A DNA stretch of 64,000 bases from Strongylocentrotus droebachiensis (lineage: Eukaryota > Echinodermata > Echinoidea > Camarodonta > Strongylocentrotidae). Position 1 is the first letter of the stretch; the number at the start of each line of letters is the position of its first letter. The stretch lies in assembly GCA_035222895.1 (NCBI GenBank), contig JAVYIG010000404.1:546754-610753 (forward strand). The letters are read 5' to 3'. This document shows, piece after piece, positions 38,228 through 58,930 of this stretch. The notes under the pieces were generated by a model. The model was not told the origin of the DNA. It did no database searches and saw only the letters and a list, made by a program, of their open reading frames with translations. The translations under genes were made by a program, and so were the position numbers.

Positions 38228-40104
38228 TGTTTGAGTTTGAATTTGAGCTTGAATTTGAATTTATTGACAAAAGCAATTAGAACAAATAAAATTTTGTACC
38301 AATCATGATTACATAAAATAAACTAATATAACACAAGATAAATAACATTACACTTGAATAAGATAGACATTGTTTTACAAATGAAAGAAAGGATTATGTG
38401 TATATTTTTTGTTGCTTAAGGTACTATGATCCATTTGCAGGCCAAAAAAAAAAACAACACGAAAATCTTAAATTCCTACTTCATTTGAAAGACAATACTA
38501 ATTTAGAACTTCCCTCAAAACGAAAGGGTTTGAAAATGGCGTATATTGGGAAAATAACGACCATTAGTTGTTGAATCGTCTTCAGTTATTGCAATCACTT
38601 AAGTAATGGTATGATTTTCAGACCCTTTTACCAAATGGTCTTACGTTTTGAAGATTCAATCACTTTAATTTTGGCCATTACAAGTAGTGGGTTATTGATG
38701 TAGGAAAATACTCATGTCACTGTTACAGCTCTTATTTCGTAAACAGTTTAGGGTTAGATTTAGGGTTTCTATTAGTTTTTCGGTGAGGTTTAGTCTTAGA
38801 GTTGGAATATATACAGTGCTTGGTCGAAGTTTGAATAAAGTTAAGAATTCGATTAGTTTAGAATATTGACGGTGGAGCAGTTGTTGAGAAAGCACGTGTT
38901 ATACAACCGATAGTTCACAAGTCTTGTGTTCTTCAAATATTACTTATCTATATCTTCATGACCTATTACATATATTGTGATAACAATATTTCTGAGTTAA
39001 AAATTATTCCAAAATTAAAAATCTTATCAAAAGCATCTTGAAAATAGACAGGTGCCATTGCTTGATGGATGGTTTTGATGATAGAAGGTTAGTGTGTTAA
39101 AGTTCACTGGTTTTTGCACGTAGGCCATGGTGACGATATTTTTAATGTTGAAATAAGGGACTTTTTTAAGGCCCTGACTTCACATGACAGGGCAAAATGT
39201 TCATGCTAGTAGCTAATTAATGAGAGAGCTAAGCGGACGAACAAAATAAAAAAAACACTTTGTTATGGTAAAAATGTCATTTCATCAACATAATAATGTA
39301 GATAAATATATAAGATACACTCTTGCCAACAAAGTTGTGACAATATGGTGAATTCTTGATAGAAACTGATATCTTCTCAGAAATCTATTGATCCAACTAA
39401 AGAGTTATAAAGATTGATCGACTGATCAATAACATTCAGAGAAGATAGAAATGTTATCTATAAAAAAAGACCATATTGTCGCAATCATTAAACAAAAAAA
39501 TGGTATGAAAAATTAATCAGACTTTATCGGCAACTTTGTATTACAAGATCGTACCTGGGAAACCCAATGTCTAAAAGTACACTGATTACTATTTTCCAAT
39601 GTTTCTTCATACATCTATGCCTTCTCTCTCGAGTGCTCTGTTCCATTTTAAGCTACTTATCACCGATTTATACTTATTATAATATTAAAGGGGGAGAAAA
39701 TGATTTGTTTTCATAGCCTAATTTGCCCTTGTTAAATTGGCTGCCTCCTCTTCATAGAAAACGGCACTGAAGGAACATTACCAGCGCTGGCGACAATCCA
39801 CCTTCACAATGTCTAGCTTTCTGCTTAACGAATCCTTGAAGAGGCTAGTTTCTCGATACTGGAATATTGGCGTTGAAAATTTCAGTTGCCCGATTACGAG
39901 TGCCCAGTTTCTAAAACGTGGCGGGCAAACAAAAAAGTAGAAATGTTTGGACTTTTCTGGCTGATCATGCACTTTTATCAGATTATATAATCATGATTTT
40001 GAAGTACGGGACAAATGGCGACCTGGGGTGGTTCGATACAGGTCCTGGGATAAATGGTCGAAATATTACACGAAAGAGCGTTAACCCTAACCAGCAAACA
40101 GCGA
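38228..40104. other. Inter-palindrome spacer of unit 3, no gene seen
   Basis: Near-identical to 85-1963. Confidence 0.7.
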
Positions 40105-41036
40105 CATCTGTCTGTTCTCAAGATATAATTATAGAAATAATTTCTGTAATATAATTGTCCTATCACCAAAATGAGATAAATGAAGAAAACACCACCCAAT
40201 TTTATTTACTCAAACGTCAAGTAATTGCGTCAGTCAATCCATCATTGTTTTGACATTGTACAAATAAATGAATCAGCATCTTGACGAGAAATGCTGGAAG
40301 CTCTGAAAAACTGGATTTACATCATCGGAGCCTCGGAGGCATTATTGTACATTTTATAAGGGGATGGGTAACTTGGAATATTTTCTATATTTGCACTTAA
40401 ATACAGTTGCTCGTTTTACACCCGCATTTTTAATGTAAATATGATCAATATTCATTGCTATCCCAAATGTGACTGTAGATAATGTGAAGAATCGGAATGA
40501 TTACATACAATGAGAGCTAACAAAATTATAAAAAGGCATACTTTTACGCATAATTTATATCGTTGTTTATTGATATTTATTGTAAGTAACAACAATATGG
40601 TTTGATTCGTTTGAATCTCCATTTTTAATACAGCAGTCATCCTGGATATGTTTTGCAATGCAAGCAAACCAACTAAGCCGACTTTAGGAACCTTTTAACA
40701 GCTGACGAGAAATATACCAAATATCTAACATAAGTTTACTTTCTTCAATATTCAGAAGTTTTGATTATCAATTTACAAAGAAGCAATTGGCTTTAAGACT
40801 ACCAAAATCCGTTATTTTGACAAAATAATAAAACACTGTTTTCACAAACGTAAGAATTGACTAAATAAAATTTTGAACAAATTCTAATCAGCTTGTTTTC
40901 ATGAAAGGAGGGATGTACCCGAATTTAAACCTTCGTCTACGCCCCTAAAAAAAGAGAGATAACAAATCATTTAGACTCTTATAAGATTGAAAGAACTTAA
41001 GAAAGTTTTTGCTTGGGTTGCATTTTGATCACTTGT

Positions 41037-41124
41037 TTTTCTCACCTTTGCTCAGCACGTTGCATCACGCGATCCTCGGGAAAGCTCCATCTGTTGCTCT
41101 AAAAAGACTTAAATACAGCTCATC
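41037..41124 (+). promoter_or_regulatory. Candidate core promoter of protease copy 3
   Basis: Same conserved block with CTAAAAAG and CTTAAATA. A small deletion lies further upstream, near 41000. Confidence 0.5.
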
Positions 41125-41230
41125 ATGCCTAGCCAATCACCAGATCTGATCAGTGCTCTACTAGATCATCACTCTGCAGACTTACCGAAGCTTTCTTCCA
41201 GATCATCACTCGTCCGAGGCCAAGAATCTG
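41125..41230 (+). other. 5'UTR exon of copy 3
   Basis: 106 nt, with both GATCATCACT repeats present, and donor G|GTAAGT. This is the intact form from which the copy 2 exon lost 37 bp. Confidence 0.6.
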
Positions 41231-41414
41231 GTAAGTTGTTCATATTCACGGGCCAAAATATGTCTTCTGATCCTTCCAAACTAAGGCTAGACATTCAAAT
41301 ACCACCAAATAATATCGCAGACATTTTCATAAATTTCCCGTCTTTGTTCCAATTTGTTTAAAACCATTTATCCATCGGGCATTCATTATTTCGTGTGTCT
41401 TTTCATTTTCAGTC

Positions 41415-49192
<7,778 letters not shown>

Positions 49193-49614
49193 GTGGGTAC
49201 AATTCCTATTTCACTTTTCTCTTATTCTCGGCATGTTTTATGAATCTAAAGTATGCTTGTGCATGCATGCAGTTCCGATTAGCCTACGAATCTATTTTAT
49301 AGGAGGGTAGACCGCATGAATTACACATTATAATCGAAGTCATTGTAATAATAATCGTAAAAATCATAATAATAATGATAACAAAAGTGATATTAATAAT
49401 AATAAAAACAATAATAATACAAGTAAACTTTTACGAAGAGTACAACTGCTGCTACAAATAATTATGATAATAAACATAATAATCATGATGATAATAATAC
49501 TAATACTAATTATAGTAATGATAATAATAGTAATAATCATAATAGTGATATTATCACCCACAATTACCCCCTACCCCTGAAGCTGACCCCTTATGACAAT
49601 AACCATCCCCCCCC

Positions 49615-49651
<37 letters not shown>

Positions 49652-50023
49652 CCCCTTGTTGATTAAAGGGAAATTCAACCTGAAAATAAGTTGTCGTAGA
49701 ACCGAAAATAGTTACAACGTTGTTTATTGTAATGCAAATTATATCGAAATATACATGAATAACATAACTACCATATGGAAATATACATACATTATTTAAA
49801 CACATTATACAAATTGTTTGATTAATGAAACGTAGTTTGAACAGTGTTGTTTTAGGCAAAGAGTGCAAACAATCATCAAAATGAAATCACACTGTTTTTC
49901 AAAAACACCAGTGGTGGCGATAATGTTATCTCTATCGATATGTTTTGTGAATTAGTGATATTTTACTTAGTTATCGATGCTTTTTTATATTTACAAATGT
50001 TCTGCTCTCTCTTTGATTTTCAG
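49193..50023 (+). other. Probable 3'UTR intron of copy 3
   Basis: Donor GTGGGT directly after the stop and acceptor TTTGATTTTCAG ending at 50023, with microsatellites at 49340-49560 and a C-run/A-run at 49608-49650. Confidence 0.5.
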
Positions 50024-50567
50024 GTGGTAACGCTGGCCGGGCCCCTAGAGCAGAGATAAAAAGATATGTAACAGATAACACATAATTACGTTTGATTCAT
50101 TTTTAAATTATCATCTACTTTTGATTATTCTTGAAGTGCGTTAATTGGATACTCAATTACGTGCAACTTCACATTTTCTTTCGCCTTGCAGATGAAAACC
50201 TCAAAAAGAATTTAACATGCAATTTACTTGTATCGGATAAAATACATGAACTTGGTGTGTTATTGGTATTTCAAAGTCATAAAACACATCCTAAAAGTGC
50301 CATTACAATATCGAATTCTTTACCGAATTAAATTTCAATTGAACCCTATTTAACTTGTAGAGCTTGCCTTTGTAAAAACAAATGTGGTCTTGCGGTGAGT
50401 GACAAAACAATACAACAAGTAAAGGTATTCGGGCCAAATTTTAAATGAAGCGAGTGAGAAGGAGAAATAATGAACGATAAAGGAAGAAAGAGACAGATGG
50501 CAAGGTCATGGGCGGAGCTGTTAACGAGAGGAGATAATGAAAGACAAAGTAATGGATACATAAGAAG

Positions 50568-50615
<48 letters not shown>

Positions 50616-50762
50616 AGGTCTGAGTACAAGGGGCTGGATAAAGGAAAAGTTTTTTCGACTGCCGAAGTGGGGGTGAGAGCTTGGGAGAGACAGCGAGTTG
50701 GTGGAATATTTTGGCCTAATCTCGATGGTGAATTACATGTGTGTGTGTGTTTGTGTGTGTGG
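50568..50762. repeat. Expanded GA and TG microsatellites (unit 3)
   Basis: About 40 bp of GA repeats (50568-50610) against about 20 bp in units 1 and 2, plus a TG tract at 50739-50762. Confidence 0.85.
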
Positions 50763-50806
50763 GTTCTGGTGTTTGTTTTTTTAATCTTGGGTGGTCATTA
50801 TTTTAA

Positions 50807-52613
50807 TGCAGTTTAACAGTACTGTGAAGCTCCTCAGAGTTGTATTATCGACGAAGGTTTATGAATATTTTATAGAGATTTTTCAAATGAGGTATGTAGG
50901 GAGATATTTAGTAGGCCTAGGAAAGTTTAATACTCTTGTTAAAAGACTAAGAGAATTCAATATAAACTGCTTCATGGAGCAATATATACTAGAGAACATT
51001 TATTCAGATTCGGCTTTGTTGTAGATAACTTGTGCTCATTTTGTAACCAAAAGATAGAAACATATTTACACTTGTTCTGGGAGTGTGTACATGTTCAAAG
51101 ATTATGGCAAAATGTAATAGCTAAGTTTGAGCTAAGGGAATTAAGGTCTATCGACTGGATAGATATTCATTTAGAGTTGTCAGGTAACTCCCCACGAATG
51201 AAGATTTTTAATACAATTATTTTTGCAATGAAATATTGGATATATAGATGCAGGGGAAAGTCCGTAATATTGTCTTTGGGGGAGTTTAAAAAAGAACTGT
51301 TGGAATTTAGGGAAGAAGAAAAGAATATTGCAGGGAGGGCAGGTAAATTGGCCTTACATTTACAGAAGTGGGAACAAGTAAAGTTTTCATGAACTTTTAA
51401 CATTGGGCTATTGTGGCTATTGTAGCCTCGTTTAAATGATTTTGTTTCAAAAATGTTTTAAATAGATTGTTTTTGTTTGTCTGTCGCTCCAATTTGGGGG
51501 GGGGGGATTCTGAGGAGGCTAGGAACAGTGTGTGGTAGAATTGTGGTGTGTGTGTCTCATGGTGGGGAGAAGGGGGGGGGGGTAGTAGTAGGTATAGCGC
51601 ACCAAAAATAAGTACAACAAACACATGTTATTTGATGATTGCAAATGATCAAGCTTTATGAAAGCTTCAAAAAACAAAAAAACAGAATTGAAATCGGTCA
51701 ATGCGTTGTGATTTTATACCATTTTTTTGAAATCGCAAAATTAACGAAAAACCTGCCAGAAATGGTCAAACTGGCACAAATGGCAAAATTCGACAAAGTT
51801 GACAACTTAGTTAATCACTTTCTCGGACACAAATAATAAATTAAATTATCAGACACTAAAATATCATCTTTGTGGTAAAAAATACAAAAAAGAAAATTCA
51901 TATAACTATTACCGTTTTGAAAACAGAAACCAACAAAATAAGTCATTTTTGCAATTTTTGTGAATCTGCAGAAATGAAAAAGTTGTGAAAATAACTAAGT
52001 CCGCCTAATTAATATGCGCATATGTAATCAAATCAAAACCGAACATGATACATCAGTGAAACCTATGTATATCAGACAGGTATGTAAATATATTTTATTT
52101 GAACAAAAAAAAATCATGAATATTCATCAAATATGCAAATTAGGTCATTTCAGCTAAATATATATAAAGGAAAGTCAATCTGTTCATTTTTGGGGCAATT
52201 TTTAAATCATATATTTCATCTCTATTTTCACGAAATGACGGTAGTGAGGAAAATCGTCACGCAAAATAATTGTAATTAAAGGTATGCCCAAAATATATGT
52301 GAAATAAGAATTTAAAAATATTGTTAAGTTTCTTTTAAATAAATTTACAAAAATTGCTATTTCTACAAACTGACTGCTGTTGTGTGTGTGTGTTTGCGGG
52401 GCAGAGTGTGTGCACAGGCAATGTGATCACCCTAGTAGTAGTGTGTTTGCTTGGATGGGGTTATTTGTTTTATGTTACAGCTGATTTCATGTTTGTTTTC
52501 ATCAATTGTACAATTTATGTAATGACAATATTTTGAATTCATGACAAGGAAAAACAACTGTATTTTATTTCTAAAATTAATTTGTATTGTTTGGAATCAA
52601 TACAAAAAAACTA
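50807..52613 (+). mobile_element. LINE 3' end (unit 3), interrupted by a later insertion
   Basis: Best preserved LINE copy. The frame at 51030-51392 encodes CSFCNQKIETYLHLFWECVH and onward to KWEQVKFS, and an adjoining frame upstream encodes the preceding part with one shift. The 3' tail is split by 51591-52432 and resumes to an A-rich end near 52610. Units 1 and 2 carry stops not present here. Confidence 0.7.
51591..52432. mobile_element. 842 bp insertion in the unit 3 LINE tail
   Basis: Units 1 and 2 are contiguous at this point. In unit 3 the extra segment is flanked by TAGTAGTA at 51583-51590 and 52433-52440, consistent with an 8 bp target-site duplication. Terminal inverted repeats are weak. 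It has no convincing coding frame. Confidence 0.55.
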
Positions 52614-52883
52614 TTGAAAAAAAAGAAGAAGAAACAATTGGGATTGTCTGTTTTTTTGTATGTTTTTTGTTTTGTTGTTAGCTTAGGATTTGCCTTGCTT
52701 GCTTCCTTGCTGCTATGTGGAGCAAGCCTCTGGTTGGCTTTGGGTAACAGTACAAGCAATCTATAAAGGCGTTTGATTATGTTGGCATGATGGTCTATTG
52801 TATAGATGTCTTGTGATCAGGTCTACACAAAAAAGTTATAGAGATTATGTGCTTGCTCTATTCTAATTATGTTAATGTATTTG

Positions 52884-52886
52884 TGC

Positions 52887-52917
<31 letters not shown>

Positions 52918-52925
52918 TGTGTGTA
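52884..52925. repeat. CG/TG dinucleotide tract at the end of array homology
   Basis: A run of alternating GC followed by alternating TG. Units 1 and 2 have a TG-only tract here. Homology to the array ends in this tract. Confidence 0.85.
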
Positions 52926-52929
52926 AACG

Positions 52930-54944
52930 TATATATTTATTCATATGTATGTATATATACGTTGGTATATGGAATATATATGTATGTAAGTAAGTATGTA
53001 TCAGGACATCTATATATAACCAGACATCATACAAACTGGTATATTAACTCTAACCCTACCCCTAGACTTAAAACAATATAACTAATTAAACTAATGACTA
53101 ATAATTAAACCTTTTGTTCCTTGAGAGGCCTTTAAGTTTCCTCCGCCTGCAATCGTTCGTCGAGGGCAGTACTTCTTTTGTTTGTTCAATTGTTAACTAG
53201 TCTCGTACAGTGGCATGATACTCATCATACACACACCATATCTCGCGTATAGCTCTATGTCCACACGTTCACAGTAGGGCGCCAATACACACATACATTT
53301 CTATAGTATTGAAATATCGACTGCTTTGAGAGGTCTGACTGTTTTACATGATCAAGGGAGCGTGTGCGCATACTGTAAAGATTGACTATCCAGCCAATTT
53401 TCAAAATTTCCCAAACTTTGTATTACCTTTAAGGGAATATCCAAAATCACGACAGCAATTTCGACCAATCAGATGGCTAGATTTCATTTTTTTTACCCCA
53501 CCCCTCATCTCATGTTAACGCTCATTTCAAACGATTTTAATGATTTTGCCGTGGCGGTTCTGAGGCAGTTTACGGCTTGATATGTGAAAAAGGGTTAAAA
53601 TATATAGTTGCTCTCTTTAATACAATATCTGTGAGAAAAACTGTATCAAAGCAATTGGGGAATCGATCATTGATAATTTATCATTGGTTTATAGCTAGGT
53701 CATTGAGGTTGTGTTGGACTATCCAATAAAAATGGCCTTCAATACAAACTGCGTCATTTTACAGATCATTGTGATGGAATTAAATCTCTCGGTATAGAAA
53801 TGACATAAAAACAAGGAAAAATTATTTATTATCATCTATCGATAACCAAAATCGAAATCGTCTTTAATGATCGAAGTAAACAGCCTGATGTTGAATTTAT
53901 ACATTATGGGCGATTTTAACATTAATCATTTTAATAATGATATTGTAAAACAAACACAGCTATTCCTTTATTTTGGGTGCTGGTTTCTACCCTCTGAATA
54001 AAAAAACAAACAGACTTTATAATCGGTGAGCCTCTCTTAGCGATAATGAATACACAAATGTATTTAATAAGGAAACGTTAGCAGAACTTTTCATCACCGA
54101 TACATGAGACAATTTCTCCATTTGTAATATGTAAACCTTTGTTATTAACAACTGTACTAAACGTTGATATCACAACATCGATTTCTTTTTGTAAATATTT
54201 TAACCTTTTTTCCGATTTCTTTTTGTAAATATTTGTTCTATTTTTTGAGATTTCCGCCTATTTTGTCATATGAGGGCACTTGCAGAGCAATCCTTTTCAG
54301 GGAACATATCATCTTTAATATTCTTGCAAACTGACATGAAAAGAAACTACAAGAATTATCTTTTTTTTTAAATTACAATTTACTGCACCTAGGAGAACTC
54401 AACATTATCTTTAAAGCTGTATATCCTATGTGCAATAACAATGACATATGACCTTAATTTTAACGCTCAGATAGGGATACTTGTCTATTCTGAAAGATGC
54501 TCCTGATATTATATTAAAATGTTTTCGAAATAACCTAATATGCTACCCAGACAGAGCCCCTGATGTATTTGTTCAAGGAAGAATAGATACACGAATCAAT
54601 ATTTTAGTGTTATTCTTTTTTGAAAGGAACTGTCTAAAAATGATTGGAGAAGGTTGATTTCCTAGTACATGAGAATAATTGTATACTTTGTGGTCTTGGT
54701 ATTATCTATATTCACTTAATCTTGCTGAAAAATCTCTACAATCATTAAGCATAAAGCATTGCACTCATCCTGTTCATAAGCAAATACATGAAAAAATGAA
54801 TTAATTAAGTTTATACTCATCTCAATTCAGACCTATATGTCCCCGATTCTATGCATAAAACCTTGTCAAATATCTTGGCGAAGTTTAATTAATCTGTTTA
54901 TGTTTTGAGCGTCTACGAAATTAATGATTGGTACAACATTGCTC
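52930..54944. other. Non-array DNA between unit 3 and the fourth unit
   Basis: AT-rich sequence unrelated to the array units. No gene recognised apart from a decayed LINE fragment (53880-54130). Confidence 0.7.
53880..54130 (+). mobile_element. Decayed LINE endonuclease fragment
   Basis: The frame around 53906 reads IMGDFNIN, the conserved GDFN motif of LINE apurinic-type endonucleases. After a frame shift, 53985 onwards reads FYPLNKKTNRLYNR, later ending FITDT, stop, DNFSI, as in the C-terminal part of CR1/L2-type endonucleases. Several stops; non-functional. Confidence 0.5.
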
Positions 54945-56005
54945 TGGGCTTTATTTCGTCAAAAGTATAGGGCTAGAGTAAGGCGTTTTTATTGGCTTTT
55001 TCGGTTAGGTTTAGTTAGGGTAAGTATAGTGTTTGGTCGAAGTTGAATAAAGTTCCGAATTCGATCAGTTTAGAATATTTACGGTGGAGCAATTGTCGAT
55101 AGAGCACGTATAATACAACCGATAGTTCATATGTCTTGTCTTCTCTGAGCAAAGATAACATAGCCATATCTTCATGACCTATTACATATATTGTGATAAC
55201 AATATTTCTGAGTTAAAAATTATTCCAAAATTAAATATCATATCAGGAGCATCTTGAGAATAGGCAGGTGTGATTCATGTTAGAAGGTTAGTGTGTTCAA
55301 GTTCAATGGTTATTGCACGTAGGCCATCATGATGTAGCAAATTAATGAGAGAGCTTTTAAAACGGACGAGCAAAATCACAAACAAACTTTGTTATGGTTA
55401 AAATGTATTTTCACCAACAGAATAAATTAGATAAGATACACTCTTGCCCACAAAGTTGTGACAATATGGTAAGACAACTTAATCAGACTCTATCGGCAAC
55501 ATACCTGGGCAACCTGCCTAAAACTACAACGAATGCTACACAACAATAATTCTAAAATTAATTTGGTAAGATATTTTCACAATGTTTATTCATAGATAGG
55601 TTGATAGATAGCAAGGTACATATATATTCCTTTTCTCGGGTACTCTATTCCGTTCTAAACTACTGATCAGCGTGTATACGGATTTATGCCTATCATAAAA
55701 TTAAAAGAGAGGATAACAAGATTTGTGTTCCTAGCCTCATTTGTCCTTGATAAATCTCCTCTTGGGAGAGAGAGAGGCACTGATGGTACATCGCTCGGTT
55801 CCGTATTAGGCACACCTTATTAACTAATTTAAAATTGACTAAATAATAATGAAAATACAATCTAACAGACTGGTCTCATAAAAGGAGGGATATACCAGAA
55901 TCCATAACTGCATCTACGCCTTTTTACTCATTAAAAATAATAAGAGAGACAAAATAAATGATTAATCTTGCTTGGTTGCATTTTTTTTGATCATGTAGAT
56001 TTTTC

Positions 56006-56093
56006 ACCTTTGCCCAGCACGTTGCACGTTGCATCACGATATCCTCGGGAAAGCTCCATCTGTTGCTCTAAAAAGACTTAAATACAGCTCATC
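56006..56093 (+). promoter_or_regulatory. Candidate core promoter of protease copy 4
   Basis: The CTCGGGAAAGCTCCATCTG block and CTAAAAAGACTTAAATACAG are unchanged from copies 1-3 despite divergent flanks. GCACGTT is duplicated upstream. Confidence 0.5.
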
Positions 56094-56199
56094 ATGCCTA
56101 GCCCATCACCAGATCTGATCAGTGCTCTACTAGATCCTCACTCTGCAGACCAACCGAAGCTTTCTTCCAAATCATCACTCGTTCGAGGCCAAGAATCTG
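56094..56199 (+). other. 5'UTR exon of copy 4
   Basis: 106 nt with a few substitutions from copy 1, donor G|GTAAGT. The acceptor is at 56389. Confidence 0.6.
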
Positions 56200-56731
56200 G
56201 TAAGTTGTTCATATACACGGGGCAAAATATGTTTTCTGATCCTTCAAAGGAAGAGTCGGAATGTTCAGCACATCTAAACTAGGGCTGGACATCTTCAGAA
56301 ATCTTCAGATAATTCCCGTCTTTGTTCCAATTTGTTCAGAACCATTTCTCAATCGGGTATTCATTACTTCTTGTGTCTTTTTTTTCCAGTCATGATGCGT
56401 TTTTTCATTTCCCTTCTCTTGGTGGCTGTTGCCACTGCCGAACTGGCCCCTCTGTTAGAGAACTCTGAGCCTATCCCAGGAAAGTACATCATCAAGTTGA
56501 ATGTAAGTATTCAATATTTTAACGTCACCATATCCTGAAACCGTGACCAGAAAAAACTGTTCATAAATACATCACGACTTAGACATTGCAAAGTAAAGAG
56601 ACGTCTCTTATTATCTCACTGCTTATCAAGTATACCTGACGATAATGAGTCAACTGTTTCAAGCTTTGCAGAACTGCACGATTTCCTCTCAGGTATTGTG
56701 GTCAACATCACGACTGAGACATTACAAAGTA

Positions 56732-58325
56732 TAGGGCCTGCGGGGCGGCGGAACTCGGGGGGGGGGGGGGGGAGCTCGAGCGTCCCCCACTTTTTTGAAA
56801 AAGTATGTTAAAAAGAAGAAAAAAAGAAAGAAAAATAAAAGACGCTTCATCTTTAAAGGTTAATTATAAAAACAAATTATACTTAATGGCGATTCTGGAA
56901 ACGATAAACTTACATTGGAACGCATATCAAATGATAAAAGCTACATGCCGTATGTATAGCAAATCATAGACATGGTACAATGCCCATATTAGTGGTCTGG
57001 GTGGAGGCCGATGTGCTTTTATAGTGAACTGACTTGATGTAAAGTATAGTATATAAATTAATTTAGGTTTCTCAGTGTTAAAGGTATAGACCAGTTCTGG
57101 TCATGCGATTGCATTGTAAAAGAAACGTTGTGGAATCGATCAAAAAAATGTTGATCATGTAGCATATATGTATTTATGTGTACTGCAAGTTTCTGGAATC
57201 ATCAAAATGATAGGAAATTTGGCACAGTCTTGGTAAAGTTACAAGAACTGTACACAGAAAGATGAATATGGGATTACGCAATATCTATCCAGGCCGGATA
57301 AATATGATAAATTTACCAAATACATCAATTAGTAAGCGGTTTCCCGGCAAAATTTGTATCATCACGTATTAATCTAAACATATTCTTTCACATGATTGGT
57401 AATAAAAGCTTCCATTTCACTTGTTGAGAGGGGGGGGGGGGTTTCCAAAACTGGTCTTTACCTTTAAGAAGGCTTAGGCGTAAAGGGATTTACTGCATAA
57501 TTTTGGCAGAAAATGACTCTGTTTAGTTATACAGGTGCGCAGAAGACGAACTATCATTCAAAATCTTGATGTTGTTTTTCATCTTCAATCTACGCATGTA
57601 TGCACATTTTACAGAACAAAATGAGTCTAATGCAAATCGTTTATTAGTGTCACAGATAGGTCGTTACTGTTACATTATATGGACAGAATGAAAAGATGCG
57701 TAAATCATTGAAATTATAATCAGTATACGATACCGAAAATGATTCTTCTCCAGCCTTTGTAACCAACCTGGAAAATGTTGTTGCGTCCTGCGGAACGCAA
57801 TTACCCACTGCTTTTACAGAATATGTGCGTGAGACTTGGTTTTTGGTGAACCTGGGACGCAAACACGCAATTTAGCGTGACCTTTGCCTATATATATTGT
57901 TCTAAAAAAAAGAATCTGCCACAATTTTTTAGAAATATCTAAGAGGAGGAGATAATACGTTACTCGCTTGTATTATATTTAAACAGACCTTTATTTTTTA
58001 CTCATAAAAATAATCGGTCAACGTTAAATTTGTTAATCTTTATCAAGTGTCTCATTTGAATGAAATATTGCCTCAGACCATGATTTACGTCATTTAGCAA
58101 AAATACAGTGACCTGCCAGTGTCACAAATAAGATATGAAATTATGCTAATGTGACCGTAATTAAATGCCTAAATCCCCTGAGTTTCCGGTGCTCCGCCCC
58201 CTGGACCCCACGCCAATTTACGCTACGATAGCTTTGCTCGCTACGCTCTACCTGATCGTAAATACTTTAGCCCCCCCCCCCCCCCAAAAAAAAAAAAAAA
58301 AAAAAAAAACGTTCCACGGGGCCTG
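56732..58325. mobile_element. 1.6 kb insertion in intron 2 of copy 4
   Basis: Copies 1-3 are contiguous here. The segment is flanked by AAGTA at 56727-56731 and 58326-58330, and its ends (TAGGGCCTGCGG and the complement of CCACGGGGCCTG) are imperfect inverted repeats. It contains G and C runs and a GCTTTGCTCGCTACGC motif, with no coding frame. Likely a non-autonomous DNA transposon. Confidence 0.5.
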
Positions 58326-58687
58326 AAGTAAGGAGACTTTTCTTACTATGTCACTGGTCGTCTAGTGTTACCTGACGATAATAAGTCAACTGTTACAAGC
58401 CTTTCAGAACTGAGAAATAAATTCTTTTTACGTTATTTGAACGAAAACCCCTTTTTTTTTAACATGAATTAATAAATTCTACACCAAACAATTACAATGG
58501 AATCGTTTTTTGGGCAAATAACAACGTTATTTTTTTCGTTCGATATTCTTCACCTATATCAAGAAATTGGATTCATAATAGCAATGTTTTGATCTGGAAA
58601 GTTATCACTTGAATTGCTCCAACGTACTGTGCAATTAAACATACCAAGCGAGAAAAAAACGAAAAGGCCTGTGTCCTTTTTTATTTC

Positions 58688-58930
58688 AGGAGGCGAGTTG
58701 GCTCAGTCGGTAAACCATCTGCCAGTCGAACCAAAGGTCGTAAGTTTGGATCCAATCCAAGTACATGATTGAAGCCTGCGTTCCATTGTTTTGTAGACGC
58801 AGGCTAAGTTACAGTTGAAATATCCCAGTCCCTCAAATAGGACATAAATGGAGGCCCCGTGTAGAGGAGACTCAACACCATTGCACACTTAAAGTCAAAT
58901 GCTTACTTCATAACAATTCCCTTTAAAATC
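58688..58930 (+). mobile_element. tRNA-derived SINE in intron 2 (copy 4)
   Basis: Full-length head with box A TGGCTCAGTCGG and a box B-like GGATCCAATCC, then the shared body. Same insertion site as in the other copies, but without their internal deletion. Confidence 0.75.

Noticed and set aside
52869..53081. 70-codon frame over the CG/TG microsatellite, and similar frames at 50470-50676 and 60475-60666
   Set aside because: They are translations of dinucleotide repeats with no independent support.
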